From the NCBI GenBank assembly GCA_963705635.1, contig CAVPKH010000001.1, positions 711,991 to 775,990 of the forward strand: 64,000 bases of DNA, given 5' to 3'. The stretch is from VRUE01 sp963705635. Lineage in GTDB: Bacteria; Actinomycetota; Thermoleophilia; Solirubrobacterales; 70-9. The position numbers and the translations under genes were made by a program. Below, one piece after another: positions 25,506-32,933 of this stretch; position 1 is the stretch's first letter, and each line of letters begins with the position of its first letter. The notes beneath the pieces are model-generated. The model searched no databases. It was not told the origin of the DNA and saw nothing but the letters and a program-made list of their open reading frames with translations.

Positions 25506-25516
25506 GAGGCATTGTC

Positions 25517-26284
25517 GTGAGCGCGGCGCAGATTCGCTTCGCCACGCTCTGGCGCCGCGAGGTCAACCGCTTCATGAAGATCAAGAAGCAGACGCTGGGC
25601 GCGCCGCTGCTGGAAACCTTCCTCTACATCTCGGTCTTCGGCGCCGCCCTCGGCTCGCGGATCAAGCAGCTGCACGGGATCGATTACGTCGTCTTCGTCA
25701 TCCCCGGCCTGATCATGATGTCGTTCTCGATCAACGCCTTCGCCAACAACTCCTCCTCGATCCTGCAGCAGAAGTTCCAGGGGGCGATCCAGGACCAGCT
25801 CTCCTCTCCCGCCTCGCCGCTGGAGCTGCTGCTCGCCTTCACCTTCGGCGGCTTCATGCGCGGGCTGATCGTCGCCGGGCTGACCTTCATCGCCGCCTCG
25901 CTCCTGGTCGATCTCCCGGTCGAACACGTCCTCGTCCTGATCCCGTCGCTGTTCCTCGTCGGCTTCTTCTTCTCGCAGCTCGGGGTGCTGACCGGCGTGC
26001 GGGCGGAGCAGTTCGACGACGTCGCCTTCGTCCAGACCTTCGTCCTCACACCCCTGATCTTCCTCGGCGGCGTCTTCTACTCGGCGACGCTGCTGCCGCA
26101 GCCGTTCGAGACCCTGACCCACTTCAACCCGATCTACTACATGATCAACCTGGTCCGCTACGGCTTCGTCGGCTTCAGCGAAGTCAGCATCCCGCTCTCG
26201 CTGCTGGCCCTCACCGGCGCCACGGCCGCCCTCTTCGCGGTCAACCTGCGCCTCTTCTCGCGCGGCTATCGCCTGCGCGCGTAG
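25517..26284 (+). CDS. ABC-2 family transporter permease
   Basis: 255 residues from the GTG at 25517, which follows GCGAGGC. A cytoplasmic start (FATLWRREVNRFMKIKKQTL) leads into about six membrane helices, among them VVFVIPGLIMMSFSINAF, LVLIPSLFLVGFFFSQLGVL and LTPLIFLGGVFYSA. HFNPIYYMINLVRYGFVGFS is the typical C-terminal motif of ABC-2 permeases. It forms the membrane part of the exporter with the upstream ATPase. The convergent STAS gene starts directly at its stop. Confidence 0.88.
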   Translation: MSAAQIRFATLWRREVNRFMKIKKQTLGAPLLETFLYISVFGAALGSRIKQLHGIDYVVFVIPGLIMMSFSINAFANNSSSILQQKFQGAIQDQLSSPASPLELLLAFTFGGFMRGLIVAGLTFIAASLLVDLPVEHVLVLIPSLFLVGFFFSQLGVLTGVRAEQFDDVAFVQTFVLTPLIFLGGVFYSATLLPQPFETLTHFNPIYYMINLVRYGFVGFSEVSIPLSLLALTGATAALFAVNLRLFSRGYRLRA

Positions 26285-26632
26285 TTAGCTCGGGTCGGCG
26301 AGCGGCAGGCGCTTGGCCAGGCCGGTCAGCTCGAGCACGCGGGTCACCGCGGGCGAGGTGCTGGGCACGAACCGCACCCTGTCCTCGCCCTCGTCGCGAC
26401 CGAGTGCCGAGACCAGCAGGGCGATCCCGGTGGAGTCGATGAACTCCAGCTCCTGCATGTCGATGACGACCTGGGCGCCGTTGGCGCCAAGGGCGTTGTC
26501 CAGCGCGGCTTCGGCGGTAGCCGCGTTGGCGAGGTCGAGCTCTCCGCAGAGGGAGATCACGCGCGTGTCGCCGTCATTCGCCGTGCGAACGACGAGCGTG
26601 CCATCGACGATGTCACCTTGATCGCTGAACAA
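26285..26632 (-). CDS. STAS-domain anti-sigma factor antagonist
   Basis: 115 residues from a TTG at 26632 preceded by GGGGAGGGGAC. It has the STAS fold with LCGELDLANAATAEAAL and VIDMQELEFIDSTGIALLVS; the Ser in DSTG is the site phosphorylated by anti-sigma kinases. It probably acts in a partner-switching pathway. No kinase gene is next to it. The stop codon abuts the permease stop, so the genes are convergent without spacing. Confidence 0.88.
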   Translation of the reverse strand: MFSDQGDIVDGTLVVRTANDGDTRVISLCGELDLANAATAEAALDNALGANGAQVVIDMQELEFIDSTGIALLVSALGRDEGEDRVRFVPSTSPAVTRVLELTGLAKRLPLADPS

Positions 26633-26746
26633 AGTCCCCTCCCCTGTTCATGAGCCTACGGTAGTTGTGATTGCCGCGCGCGGTTCGAGGGTATCCGTAT
26701 CTGTCGCGGATAGGCAAGGACAGAGCGCTATGGCAACGGAGGCTTG

Positions 26747-27727
26747 ATGGAGAAGAGAATGCTGGGTAGTCGCAGCTTGGAGGTATCGATCCTGGGGCTG
26801 GGCTGCATGGGGATGTCGGAGTTCTACGGCGCGGCTGACGAGGCGGAGGCGACGGCGACGATCGAGCTTGCCCTGGAGCTCGGGGTCAGCTTCCTCGACA
26901 CGGCGGACATGTACGGGCCGTTCACCAACGAGGAGCTGGTCGGCAAGGCGATCGCGGGCAGGCGCGACGAGGTGGTGCTGGCGACGAAGTTCGGCAACGT
27001 GCGCGGGCCGGGCGGCGAGCGCCTCGGCGTCCGCGGTGACGCCGACTACGTGCGCGAGTGCTGCGAGGCCTCGCTGCGGCGGCTCGGCACCGAGACGATT
27101 GACCTCTATTACCAGCACCGGGTCGACCCCGACGTGCCGATCGAGGAGACGGTGGGGGCGATGGCGGAGCTCGTCACGGAGGGCAAGGTGCGCCACCTGG
27201 GCCTCTCCGAGGCGGCGCCGGAGACGATCCGCCGCGCCCACGCAACCCACCCGATCACGGCGCTGCAGACCGAGTACTCGCTTTGGAGCCGCGACCCGGA
27301 GGACGAAGTCCTGCCGACGCTGCGCGACCTCGACATCGGCTTCGTCCCATACAGCCCGCTCGGCCGCGGCTTCCTCACCGGTCGCTTCCGCTCGGTCGAG
27401 GACCTGCCCGAGGACGATTTTCGCCGCGACAGCCCGCGCTTCCAGCGCGAGAACCTCGATCGCAACCTGGAGCTGCTCGATCGGGTCGAGGAGATCGCCG
27501 AGGAGAAGGGCGTGACCGCCGGTCAGCTGGCGCTCGCCTGGGTGCTTGCCCAGGGCGAGGACATCGTTCCGATCCCGGGCACCAAGCATCGTCACTACCT
27601 CGCGCAGAACGTCGCAGCCGCCGAGATCGAGCTCAGCGCCACCGACCTGGGTCGCCTCGCCGAGGCCGCCCCCCACGGTGCCGCGGCCGGCGATCGCTAC
27701 GCCGACATGTCGCTCGTCGACCTCTGA
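26747..27727 (+). CDS. aldo/keto reductase
   Basis: 326 residues. The ATG at 26747 has ACGGAGG upstream. It has the AKR tetrad: Asp and Tyr in FLDTADMYGPF, Lys in VLATKFGNVRG and His in YYQHRVDPDVP. NADPH-binding residues lie in the C-terminal IPIPGTKHRHYLAQN-like region. It is of the AKR11/13 type, usual for carbonyl detoxification. It is monocistronic and ends in a strong terminator. Confidence 0.92.
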   Translation: MEKRMLGSRSLEVSILGLGCMGMSEFYGAADEAEATATIELALELGVSFLDTADMYGPFTNEELVGKAIAGRRDEVVLATKFGNVRGPGGERLGVRGDADYVRECCEASLRRLGTETIDLYYQHRVDPDVPIEETVGAMAELVTEGKVRHLGLSEAAPETIRRAHATHPITALQTEYSLWSRDPEDEVLPTLRDLDIGFVPYSPLGRGFLTGRFRSVEDLPEDDFRRDSPRFQRENLDRNLELLDRVEEIAEEKGVTAGQLALAWVLAQGEDIVPIPGTKHRHYLAQNVAAAEIELSATDLGRLAEAAPHGAAAGDRYADMSLVDL

Positions 27728-27729
27728 TT

Positions 27730-27780
27730 CCACGAGACCGTCTCAGCCCGCCATATACACGGACTGAGACGGTTTCGTGG
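27730..27780. terminator. bidirectional stem-loop terminator between convergent genes
   Basis: A 17-bp stem (left arm 27730-27746, CCACGAGACCGTCTCAG; right arm 27764-27780) with one mismatch and a 17-nt loop. It starts 3 bp after the aldo/keto reductase stop and ends 21 bp before the carboxyltransferase stop, so it serves both strands. Confidence 0.75.
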
Positions 27781-27800
27781 TCGAGGTGGGAGCGCGGGGC

Positions 27801-29393
27801 TTACCAGGCGTCGACGAAGCGCCTCTCGCCCCGCGCTGGCTCACGCGGCTCGGCGGCGGCGAGGGTGGAGGCGATCACCGATCGGGTCTCGGCGGGGTCG
27901 ATCACGTCGTCGATCTCGAAGAGGGCGGCGGCGTTGAGGGCCTTCGCGTTCTCTTCGGCGGCGGCGGTGAGGTCGCGGATTCGGCGCTCGCGCTCGCCGT
28001 CGTCCCCGATCGCCTCCAGCTCCTTGCGCAGGGCGAGCTTGACCGCGCCTTCCAGCCCCATCGGCCCCAGGTGCGCCGACGGCCAGGCAACCGTGAGCAG
28101 CGGCTCGTGCATGCTGCCGCCGACCATCGCCTGGGCGCCGAGGCCGTAACCGCGGCGCAGGATCACGGCGACGAGCGGGACGCGGAGCGCCGCGCCCGCG
28201 ATCAGCAGTCGCGAGGCATGGCGGACCAGGCCCGTCGCCTCGGCCTCCGGGCCGACCATCATTCCGGGGGTGTCGAGGAGCGAGACGACCGGCAGATCGA
28301 AGCTGTCGCAGAGCTGCAGGAAGCGCGCCGCCTTGTCGGCGGCGGCGCTGGTGATCGCGCCGGCCATGTGGCGGGTGTCGTTGGCGATCACCCCGACCGC
28401 CCGCCCCTCGATGCGGGCCAGCGCCGTCACCATCTCCGCCGCGAAGCGCTCGCGCAGGAAGGTCACCGATCCCTCGTCGGCCAGCGTCTCGATGATCGGC
28501 TGCACCGCGTAGGCACGGCGCTGGCCCTCGGGCACGGCGCCGCGCAGCGCCGCCTGGTCGGGCTCGGCGCCGGGCGTGGTGGTCCCCTGGAAGTAGGCGA
28601 GGAGGCGCTTGGTCGCGGCGGTCGCGGCGGCCTCGTCGGCGACGACCAGGTCGACGACGCCGTTGGCGGCCTGGGTCGCGATTGGTCCCACCTCGTCCGG
28701 GTCCACCTTGCCGAGGCCGCCACCCTCGATCATCGCCGGGCCGCCCATTCCCAGGGAGACGTTCTCGGTCGCGACGATCAGGTCCGAGCAGCCGGCGATC
28801 ACCGCGTTGCCGGCGAAGCAGCGGCCGGCGACGACGGCGATGCGGGGCACGAGCCCCGAGAGGCGCGCCCAGAGGGCGAAGGCGCGGGTATCGAGCGCCG
28901 AGACGACGGGGTAGTCGGTGTCTCCGGGGCGCCCGCCGCCGCCCTCGGCGAAGAAGACGGTGGGAAGGCGCATGCGCTCGATCAGCTCGAAGAGGCGGTC
29001 CTTCTTGCGGTGGCCGAGGGCGCCCTGGGTGCCGGCGAGGACCGTGTAGTCGTAGGAGAGCACCGCGCAGGCGCTGCGGGCGCCGAAGAGCTCGCCGTTG
29101 ACGCGCGCCGTCCCCGCCACCAGCCCGTCCGCGGGCGTGCGGGCGATCAGCTCCTCGACCTCGCGCCGTCCCCGCTGCGCGGCGATCGCGAAGCGGCCGT
29201 ACTCGACGAATGAGCCGGGATCGACGAGGTCGCCGATGTTCTCGCGCGCCGTGCGGCCACCGCGCGAGCGTCGCCGCTCGACGGCTTCGTGGCGCGCCGC
29301 ATCGCCGGTCAGCGCCCGCCGCCGCAGCACCTCGGCGAGGTCCTCGCGCTCACCCGGGCCGCCGTCTCCCTCCCCTGCGGGCATGCCCGGCAT
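27801..29393 (-). CDS. acyl-CoA carboxylase carboxyltransferase (beta) subunit
   Basis: 530 residues from the ATG at 29393 (MPGMPAGEGDGG; a second ATG is at 29384). It has N- and C-terminal crotonase-like carboxyltransferase halves: RENIGDLVDPGSFVEYGRF near residue 55, VAVVAGRCFAGNAVIAGCSD near residue 180, and DTPGMMVGPEAEATGLVRH near residue 385. It transfers CO2 from carboxybiotin to acetyl-, propionyl- or another acyl-CoA. No biotin carboxylase gene is nearby, so the partner is encoded elsewhere. The frame is open upstream to 30107 but that part is antisense to the cupredoxin gene. Confidence 0.88.
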   Translation of the reverse strand: MPGMPAGEGDGGPGEREDLAEVLRRRALTGDAARHEAVERRRSRGGRTARENIGDLVDPGSFVEYGRFAIAAQRGRREVEELIARTPADGLVAGTARVNGELFGARSACAVLSYDYTVLAGTQGALGHRKKDRLFELIERMRLPTVFFAEGGGGRPGDTDYPVVSALDTRAFALWARLSGLVPRIAVVAGRCFAGNAVIAGCSDLIVATENVSLGMGGPAMIEGGGLGKVDPDEVGPIATQAANGVVDLVVADEAAATAATKRLLAYFQGTTTPGAEPDQAALRGAVPEGQRRAYAVQPIIETLADEGSVTFLRERFAAEMVTALARIEGRAVGVIANDTRHMAGAITSAAADKAARFLQLCDSFDLPVVSLLDTPGMMVGPEAEATGLVRHASRLLIAGAALRVPLVAVILRRGYGLGAQAMVGGSMHEPLLTVAWPSAHLGPMGLEGAVKLALRKELEAIGDDGERERRIRDLTAAAEENAKALNAAALFEIDDVIDPAETRSVIASTLAAAEPREPARGERRFVDAW

Positions 29394-29522
29394 GTTCCCA
29401 GACCTCGGGGCGCTTGCTCGTCGGGCGAGGCAGGCTTGATCGGCCGGCGCTTCCCATATACATTTTCTCGTCCATTCGTCCAGGCGCGCGGTGGAGAGGC
29501 CGGCGCTGAAAAGGAGAGAAAC

Positions 29523-30101
29523 TTGAAGCAGCGACTTTCCCGTGCGATGTCCGTTCGCACAACGATCGCGATCGCGTTGGGCTTGACGGCGTCGCTGGTG
29601 CTTGCACCTGCCCTCGCCAGCGGCGCCGACCCGGTCGACGCCGCCCACACCGTTGTGATCACCGCCAAAGGCGGGCTTCGCTTCGAAGCGCCGAAGACGA
29701 TCGTCGCCGGCGAAGACCTGGAGGTGCTCAACAAGACCAACCCGAAACAGGTTGGCCCGCATACCTTCTCGCTGGTCACCAAGGGGTCGATCCCGGCGAC
29801 GCCGAAAGCGCGCCAGACCTGCTTCACGCCCAAACACATCTGCATGGCGATCGCCCACTGGCACGGGACCAACGGCAATGGCCCGGTCACCAAGAACCCG
29901 ACCAAAGCCGGCGTCGCCGGCTGGGACACGCTCGGCAGCGTCACCAAGGTGGGCGACTCCTGGTTCACCGGCGAAAAGAAATCGGGCACCTCGATCACCC
30001 AGCCGGTGACTGCGGCTGCGGGCACGACGATCTACTTCATGTGCGCGATCCACCCGTTCATGCACGGCTCGATCGAAGTCCTGCCCCCGGCCGGTACCTA
30101 G
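29523..30101 (+). CDS. secreted cupredoxin (plastocyanin/azurin-like)
   Basis: 192 residues from the TTG at 29523, chosen for the AAGGAGAG six bases before it. It has a Sec signal (IAIALGLTASLVLAPALASG), then a beta-sandwich. The first copper His is in PHTF near residue 80, and the CxxHxxMH cluster (CAIHPFMHG) is near the C-terminus, giving the Cys-His-Met type-1 copper site. An extra loop with FTPKHICMAIAHWHG is unusual. It lies 35 bp upstream of the multicopper oxidase and probably hands electrons to it or takes them from it. Confidence 0.85.
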   Translation: MKQRLSRAMSVRTTIAIALGLTASLVLAPALASGADPVDAAHTVVITAKGGLRFEAPKTIVAGEDLEVLNKTNPKQVGPHTFSLVTKGSIPATPKARQTCFTPKHICMAIAHWHGTNGNGPVTKNPTKAGVAGWDTLGSVTKVGDSWFTGEKKSGTSITQPVTAAAGTTIYFMCAIHPFMHGSIEVLPPAGT

Positions 30102-30135
30102 CAACACGGCTGGAAGTCCCTCAGACGCACCGCAC

Positions 30136-31701
30136 CTGGGGCGCCGAGCCTTCCTCGGCGCCCTGGGCAGCGGCGCTCTCGCCGCGGCGCTGCCGCTTGG
30201 CGTTCGCCCGGGGGCGCTGCTGGCCCCCTCCGGCGACGCACCCGCACGCCGCGGCTACGCCGAGCCCTTTCGCGCTCGCCTGCCGATTCCCGCGGTCCTC
30301 GGCGACGCGCACCTGACGATCCCGATCCGCGAGGCCGAGGTCCAGGTCCTGCCCGGCAAGAAGACGAGGATGTGGACCTACGGCGGCACCTTTCCGGGGC
30401 CGACGATCAGGCGCCCCGCCGGCCAGCGCACCAACGTCACCTTCCACCACGAGCTGCCCCGCTCGGCCGGTGAGCTCACCGTTCACCTGCACGGCGGTCA
30501 CAACCGCACCCAGTTCGACGGCCAGCCGGGCGGGCTGACGCCCGCGCACGCGCGCTCGTTCTATTGCCGCATCCCGCCTGGCCTTTCGCCGCGTCAATCG
30601 GGCAACGACCTGCTGCTCGAGCCGGGCGGCCAGCGCACCTACGTCTACGACCTGGTCGAGGACGGCGAGCCTGAACGGGCCTCGTTCCAGTGGTACCACG
30701 ACCATCGCCTCGATCACACCGCCCGCAACGTCTGGCACGGGCTGGCGGGGATGTGGATCGTCGATGACGAGTTCGAGGCCAGCCTGCCGCTGCCGCGGGG
30801 CGAGCGCGACCTGGCGCTGATGGTCGGCGATCGCTCCTTCGACCGTCACAACCAGCTCACCGATCCGTTCACGAACCTGCGACCCCCGGCCGATGGCATC
30901 GAGGGCAGGCAGATCCTCGTCAACGGCGCCCACATGCCGTACCACCGGGTCAGCGCCCAGCGCCACCGCCTGCGCATCCTCAACGTCTCGCAGTTCCGCT
31001 CCTACAACCTCTTCCTCTCCAACGGCGCCCCATTGGTCCAGATCGGCACCGACAGCGGGCTGATGCCGAAGCCGGTGCGGCGGCGGCAGGCGACGATCGG
31101 GCCGGGGGAGCGGATCGAGGTCGTGGTCGATTTCGCCGGCGCGGCGGGGGAGAGGGTGGAGCTGCGCAGCGGGCCGCGCCACGGCGGCAGGGACCCGCTC
31201 GGCGGCCACTGCTACGCCGGCGCGCTGATGCAGTTCCGGGTCGACTCGCGGCGGCTGCCGGATCGCAGCCGCGTGCCGCGCAGGCTGCGCCCGCTGCCGG
31301 CCTGGACCAAGCACGTCTCACGCACCGCGGATCGCAGCTGGGAGATCTCGATCGGCGGCTTCTTCAAGCCCACCTGGCAGATCAACGGCCGCAGCTTCAA
31401 CCCGGCCCGCGCCGACGCTCACCCCAAGCTGGGCACGACCGAGACCTGGGAGATCGTCAACCGCACCAGCGTCGCCCACATGATGCACATCCACATGACC
31501 GACTGGTACCTGCTCTCCCGCAACGGCAAGCCGGTGCCGCCCTGGGAAGACTGCCTCAAGGAGACCTTCTTCGTCTACCCCGACGAACGAATCCTGCTCG
31601 CCGGCCACTTCGCCGACTACACCGGCAAGTTCGTCATCCACTGCCACATGCTCGACCACGAGGACCACGGCCTGATGACCCAGTTCGAGGTGGTGAAGTG
31701 A
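30136..31701 (+). CDS. multicopper oxidase (CotA/bilirubin oxidase-like), probably Tat-exported
   Basis: About 520 residues. It has all four copper motifs: LHGGH near residue 120, WYHDHR near residue 185, HMMHIHMTDW near residue 450 and HCHMLDHEDHGLM near the end. The first ATG (30370) would cut off the first cupredoxin strand. In-frame sequence upstream encodes GRRAFLGALGSGALAAALPL, a twin-arginine signal. No ATG, GTG or TTG lies before it; CTG at 30136 is taken as provisional start, or a sequencing indel hides the true one. It oxidises phenols or metals with reduction of O2. Confidence 0.85.
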   Translation: MGRRAFLGALGSGALAAALPLGVRPGALLAPSGDAPARRGYAEPFRARLPIPAVLGDAHLTIPIREAEVQVLPGKKTRMWTYGGTFPGPTIRRPAGQRTNVTFHHELPRSAGELTVHLHGGHNRTQFDGQPGGLTPAHARSFYCRIPPGLSPRQSGNDLLLEPGGQRTYVYDLVEDGEPERASFQWYHDHRLDHTARNVWHGLAGMWIVDDEFEASLPLPRGERDLALMVGDRSFDRHNQLTDPFTNLRPPADGIEGRQILVNGAHMPYHRVSAQRHRLRILNVSQFRSYNLFLSNGAPLVQIGTDSGLMPKPVRRRQATIGPGERIEVVVDFAGAAGERVELRSGPRHGGRDPLGGHCYAGALMQFRVDSRRLPDRSRVPRRLRPLPAWTKHVSRTADRSWEISIGGFFKPTWQINGRSFNPARADAHPKLGTTETWEIVNRTSVAHMMHIHMTDWYLLSRNGKPVPPWEDCLKETFFVYPDERILLAGHFADYTGKFVIHCHMLDHEDHGLMTQFEVVK

Positions 31702-31705
31702 GCTA

Positions 31706-31755
31706 CCGCTACGGCCGATCAGCTCGATGCGGTGCCGTCCGGGTCGCGACACCAG
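31706..31755 (-). pseudogene. remnant of a VOC-protein C-terminus (copy 3)
   Basis: The minus strand reads CRDPDGT and then, one base shifted, HRIELIG, matching the C-terminal FRDPDGYRIELIG of the intact VOC gene at 32515-32892. It is the last trace of a decayed tandem array with a period of about 380-425 bp. Confidence 0.5.
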
Positions 31756-31835
31756 ATTGATTGAGGCCTATTCCCATTCTTCTTCCTCGTCCCAAGCTCT
31801 CTGGGTACCGAGCTACGAACCAACGACTCAGGTCA

Positions 31836-32099
31836 CTAGACGAACTCGTCTTCGCCGTAGCGGGCTTCAGCCCGTGCCATTTTGCGGGGGCCGTAGAAGT
31901 GGCGGGCCCACCATGATCCGGGCGTGGCGAGCCTGAACGCACCGATCCACGGACCGACCCCCATCGTCAGCCAGTCGGAGCTGGCGAGAACATTCTGGCC
32001 CTTCATTTCGGCGACCGTGACCGGACCCAGAAACACCACGATCACGAGGACTACCACGTATGCGATCTGTACCGCGGTGGAAACCGCGAGCGGCACCAT
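31836..32099 (-). CDS. small membrane protein, paralogue of the 32185-32451 gene
   Basis: 87 residues. One membrane helix at ~5-25 (TAVQIAYVVVLVIVVFLGPV), a second weak hydrophobic stretch, and the C-terminal block SWWARHFYGPRKMARAEARY, almost identical to that of the neighbour (SWWARRFYGPDKLARAQSRY). It lies between two VOC-tail remnants, so it is the second copy of a duplicated unit. Family and function unknown. Confidence 0.65.
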   Translation of the reverse strand: MVPLAVSTAVQIAYVVVLVIVVFLGPVTVAEMKGQNVLASSDWLTMGVGPWIGAFRLATPGSWWARHFYGPRKMARAEARYGEDEFV

Positions 32100-32117
32100 G
32101 CCGCAAGTATCGCTGAC

Positions 32118-32189
32118 CTACCCGGTCAAGTCGGCTTTCTCTACGAGCTCGATCCGGTAGCCGTCGGGGTCGTGACAGGACATTTCATG
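32118..32189 (-). pseudogene. remnant of a VOC-protein C-terminus (copy 2)
   Basis: The frame ends HEMSCHDPDGYRIELVEKAD, matching the end of the intact VOC protein (GHMICFFRDPDGYRIELIGA). Only the last ~23 codons are left; the rest of the gene is replaced by the membrane protein gene. The DNA around the shared block is also similar. Confidence 0.6.
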
Positions 32190-32451
32190 CGACTTCGGCG
32201 GTCGTGCCATATCGAGACTGCGCTCGCGCCAGCTTGTCCGGTCCGTAAAAGCGCCGCGCCCACCATGAATCCGGTCGGGCCAATCTAAGGGACGCGATCC
32301 ACCAGACCGGGCCAACCGCTAGCCAGCCGGCAACGAAGAGGAGCCAATGCCGCTTCAACGCCGTGACGATCAGCGGGCCGAAGATCAAAACGACGAAAAG
32401 CGCGACCGTATACACGACCGCTACTACTGTTGATGTTGCGAGCAGAGCCAC
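32185..32451 (-). CDS. small membrane protein, first copy of the duplicated unit
   Basis: 88 residues. A membrane helix lies at ~5-28 (TVVAVVYTVALFVVLIFGPL), a second one at ~38-55, then the conserved tail SWWARRFYGPDKLARAQSRY. Its stop overlaps the VOC remnant by a few bases. It lies 63 bp downstream of the intact VOC gene on the same strand and may be co-transcribed with it. No family recognised. Confidence 0.65.
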   Translation of the reverse strand: MALLATSTVVAVVYTVALFVVLIFGPLIVTALKRHWLLFVAGWLAVGPVWWIASLRLARPDSWWARRFYGPDKLARAQSRYGTTAEVA

Positions 32452-32514
32452 AGCTGGAATATCGCTACTCAGACCTAGTGCCTTTGGAGGCTGGGTGAGA
32501 TCGGCCGATGACGG

Positions 32515-32892
32515 CTAGGCGCCGATCAACTCGATGCGGTAGCCGTCGGGATCCCTGAAGAAGCAGATCATGTGGCCCTCGGTGCGGCCACCGGGGCGGT
32601 AGGGGGGCTTTTCGGGCTCGATGCCCTCGGTGGCGAGCTGCTTGATCGTCGCCTCGAGGTCGTCGACGGCGAGGGCGATGTGGTTGTAGCCGGTGCCGTG
32701 CTCGTAGTCGGTCACGCCGTGGTTGTAGGTCAGCTCGAGCACCGGGTCTTCGCCGGGCAGGGCCATGAAGACGTTGATCGCCTCGTCGCCGATCGGCATG
32801 CGGGCGACCTCTTTGAAGCCGAGCTTCTCGTAGAAGGCGACCGATCGATCGATCTCGCCGATCCGGTAGCAAGTGTGCAGGAAGGCCGGCAT
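32515..32892 (-). CDS. VOC-family protein, lactoylglutathione lyase-like
   Basis: 125 residues, two beta-alpha-beta3 modules. It starts with HTCYRIGEIDRSVAFYEKLG and ends with MICFFRDPDGYRIELIGA. The motifs GYNHIALAVDDLE and the Glu ligands in VLELTYN and RIELI match the GloA-like glyoxalase I group, which detoxifies methylglyoxal adducts with Ni/Zn. It is divergent from the PBP gene with only 41 bp between the starts. Confidence 0.85.
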   Translation of the reverse strand: MPAFLHTCYRIGEIDRSVAFYEKLGFKEVARMPIGDEAINVFMALPGEDPVLELTYNHGVTDYEHGTGYNHIALAVDDLEATIKQLATEGIEPEKPPYRPGGRTEGHMICFFRDPDGYRIELIGA

Positions 32893-32933
32893 GCGAGGCC
32901 AAGGCTACCGACCTGCCTACAATTTGCAGTCGA

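Noticed and set aside
25450..25516. tRNA-like GTTCGAATCC string between ABC genes
   Set aside because: The stems needed for a T-arm and anticodon arm do not form and the element is only 56 nt; it is described as a structured spacer instead.
29394..30107. N-terminal extension of the carboxyltransferase up to 30107
   Set aside because: The extra sequence is antisense to the signal-peptide-bearing cupredoxin and does not match the family; the ATG at 29393 gives the usual length.
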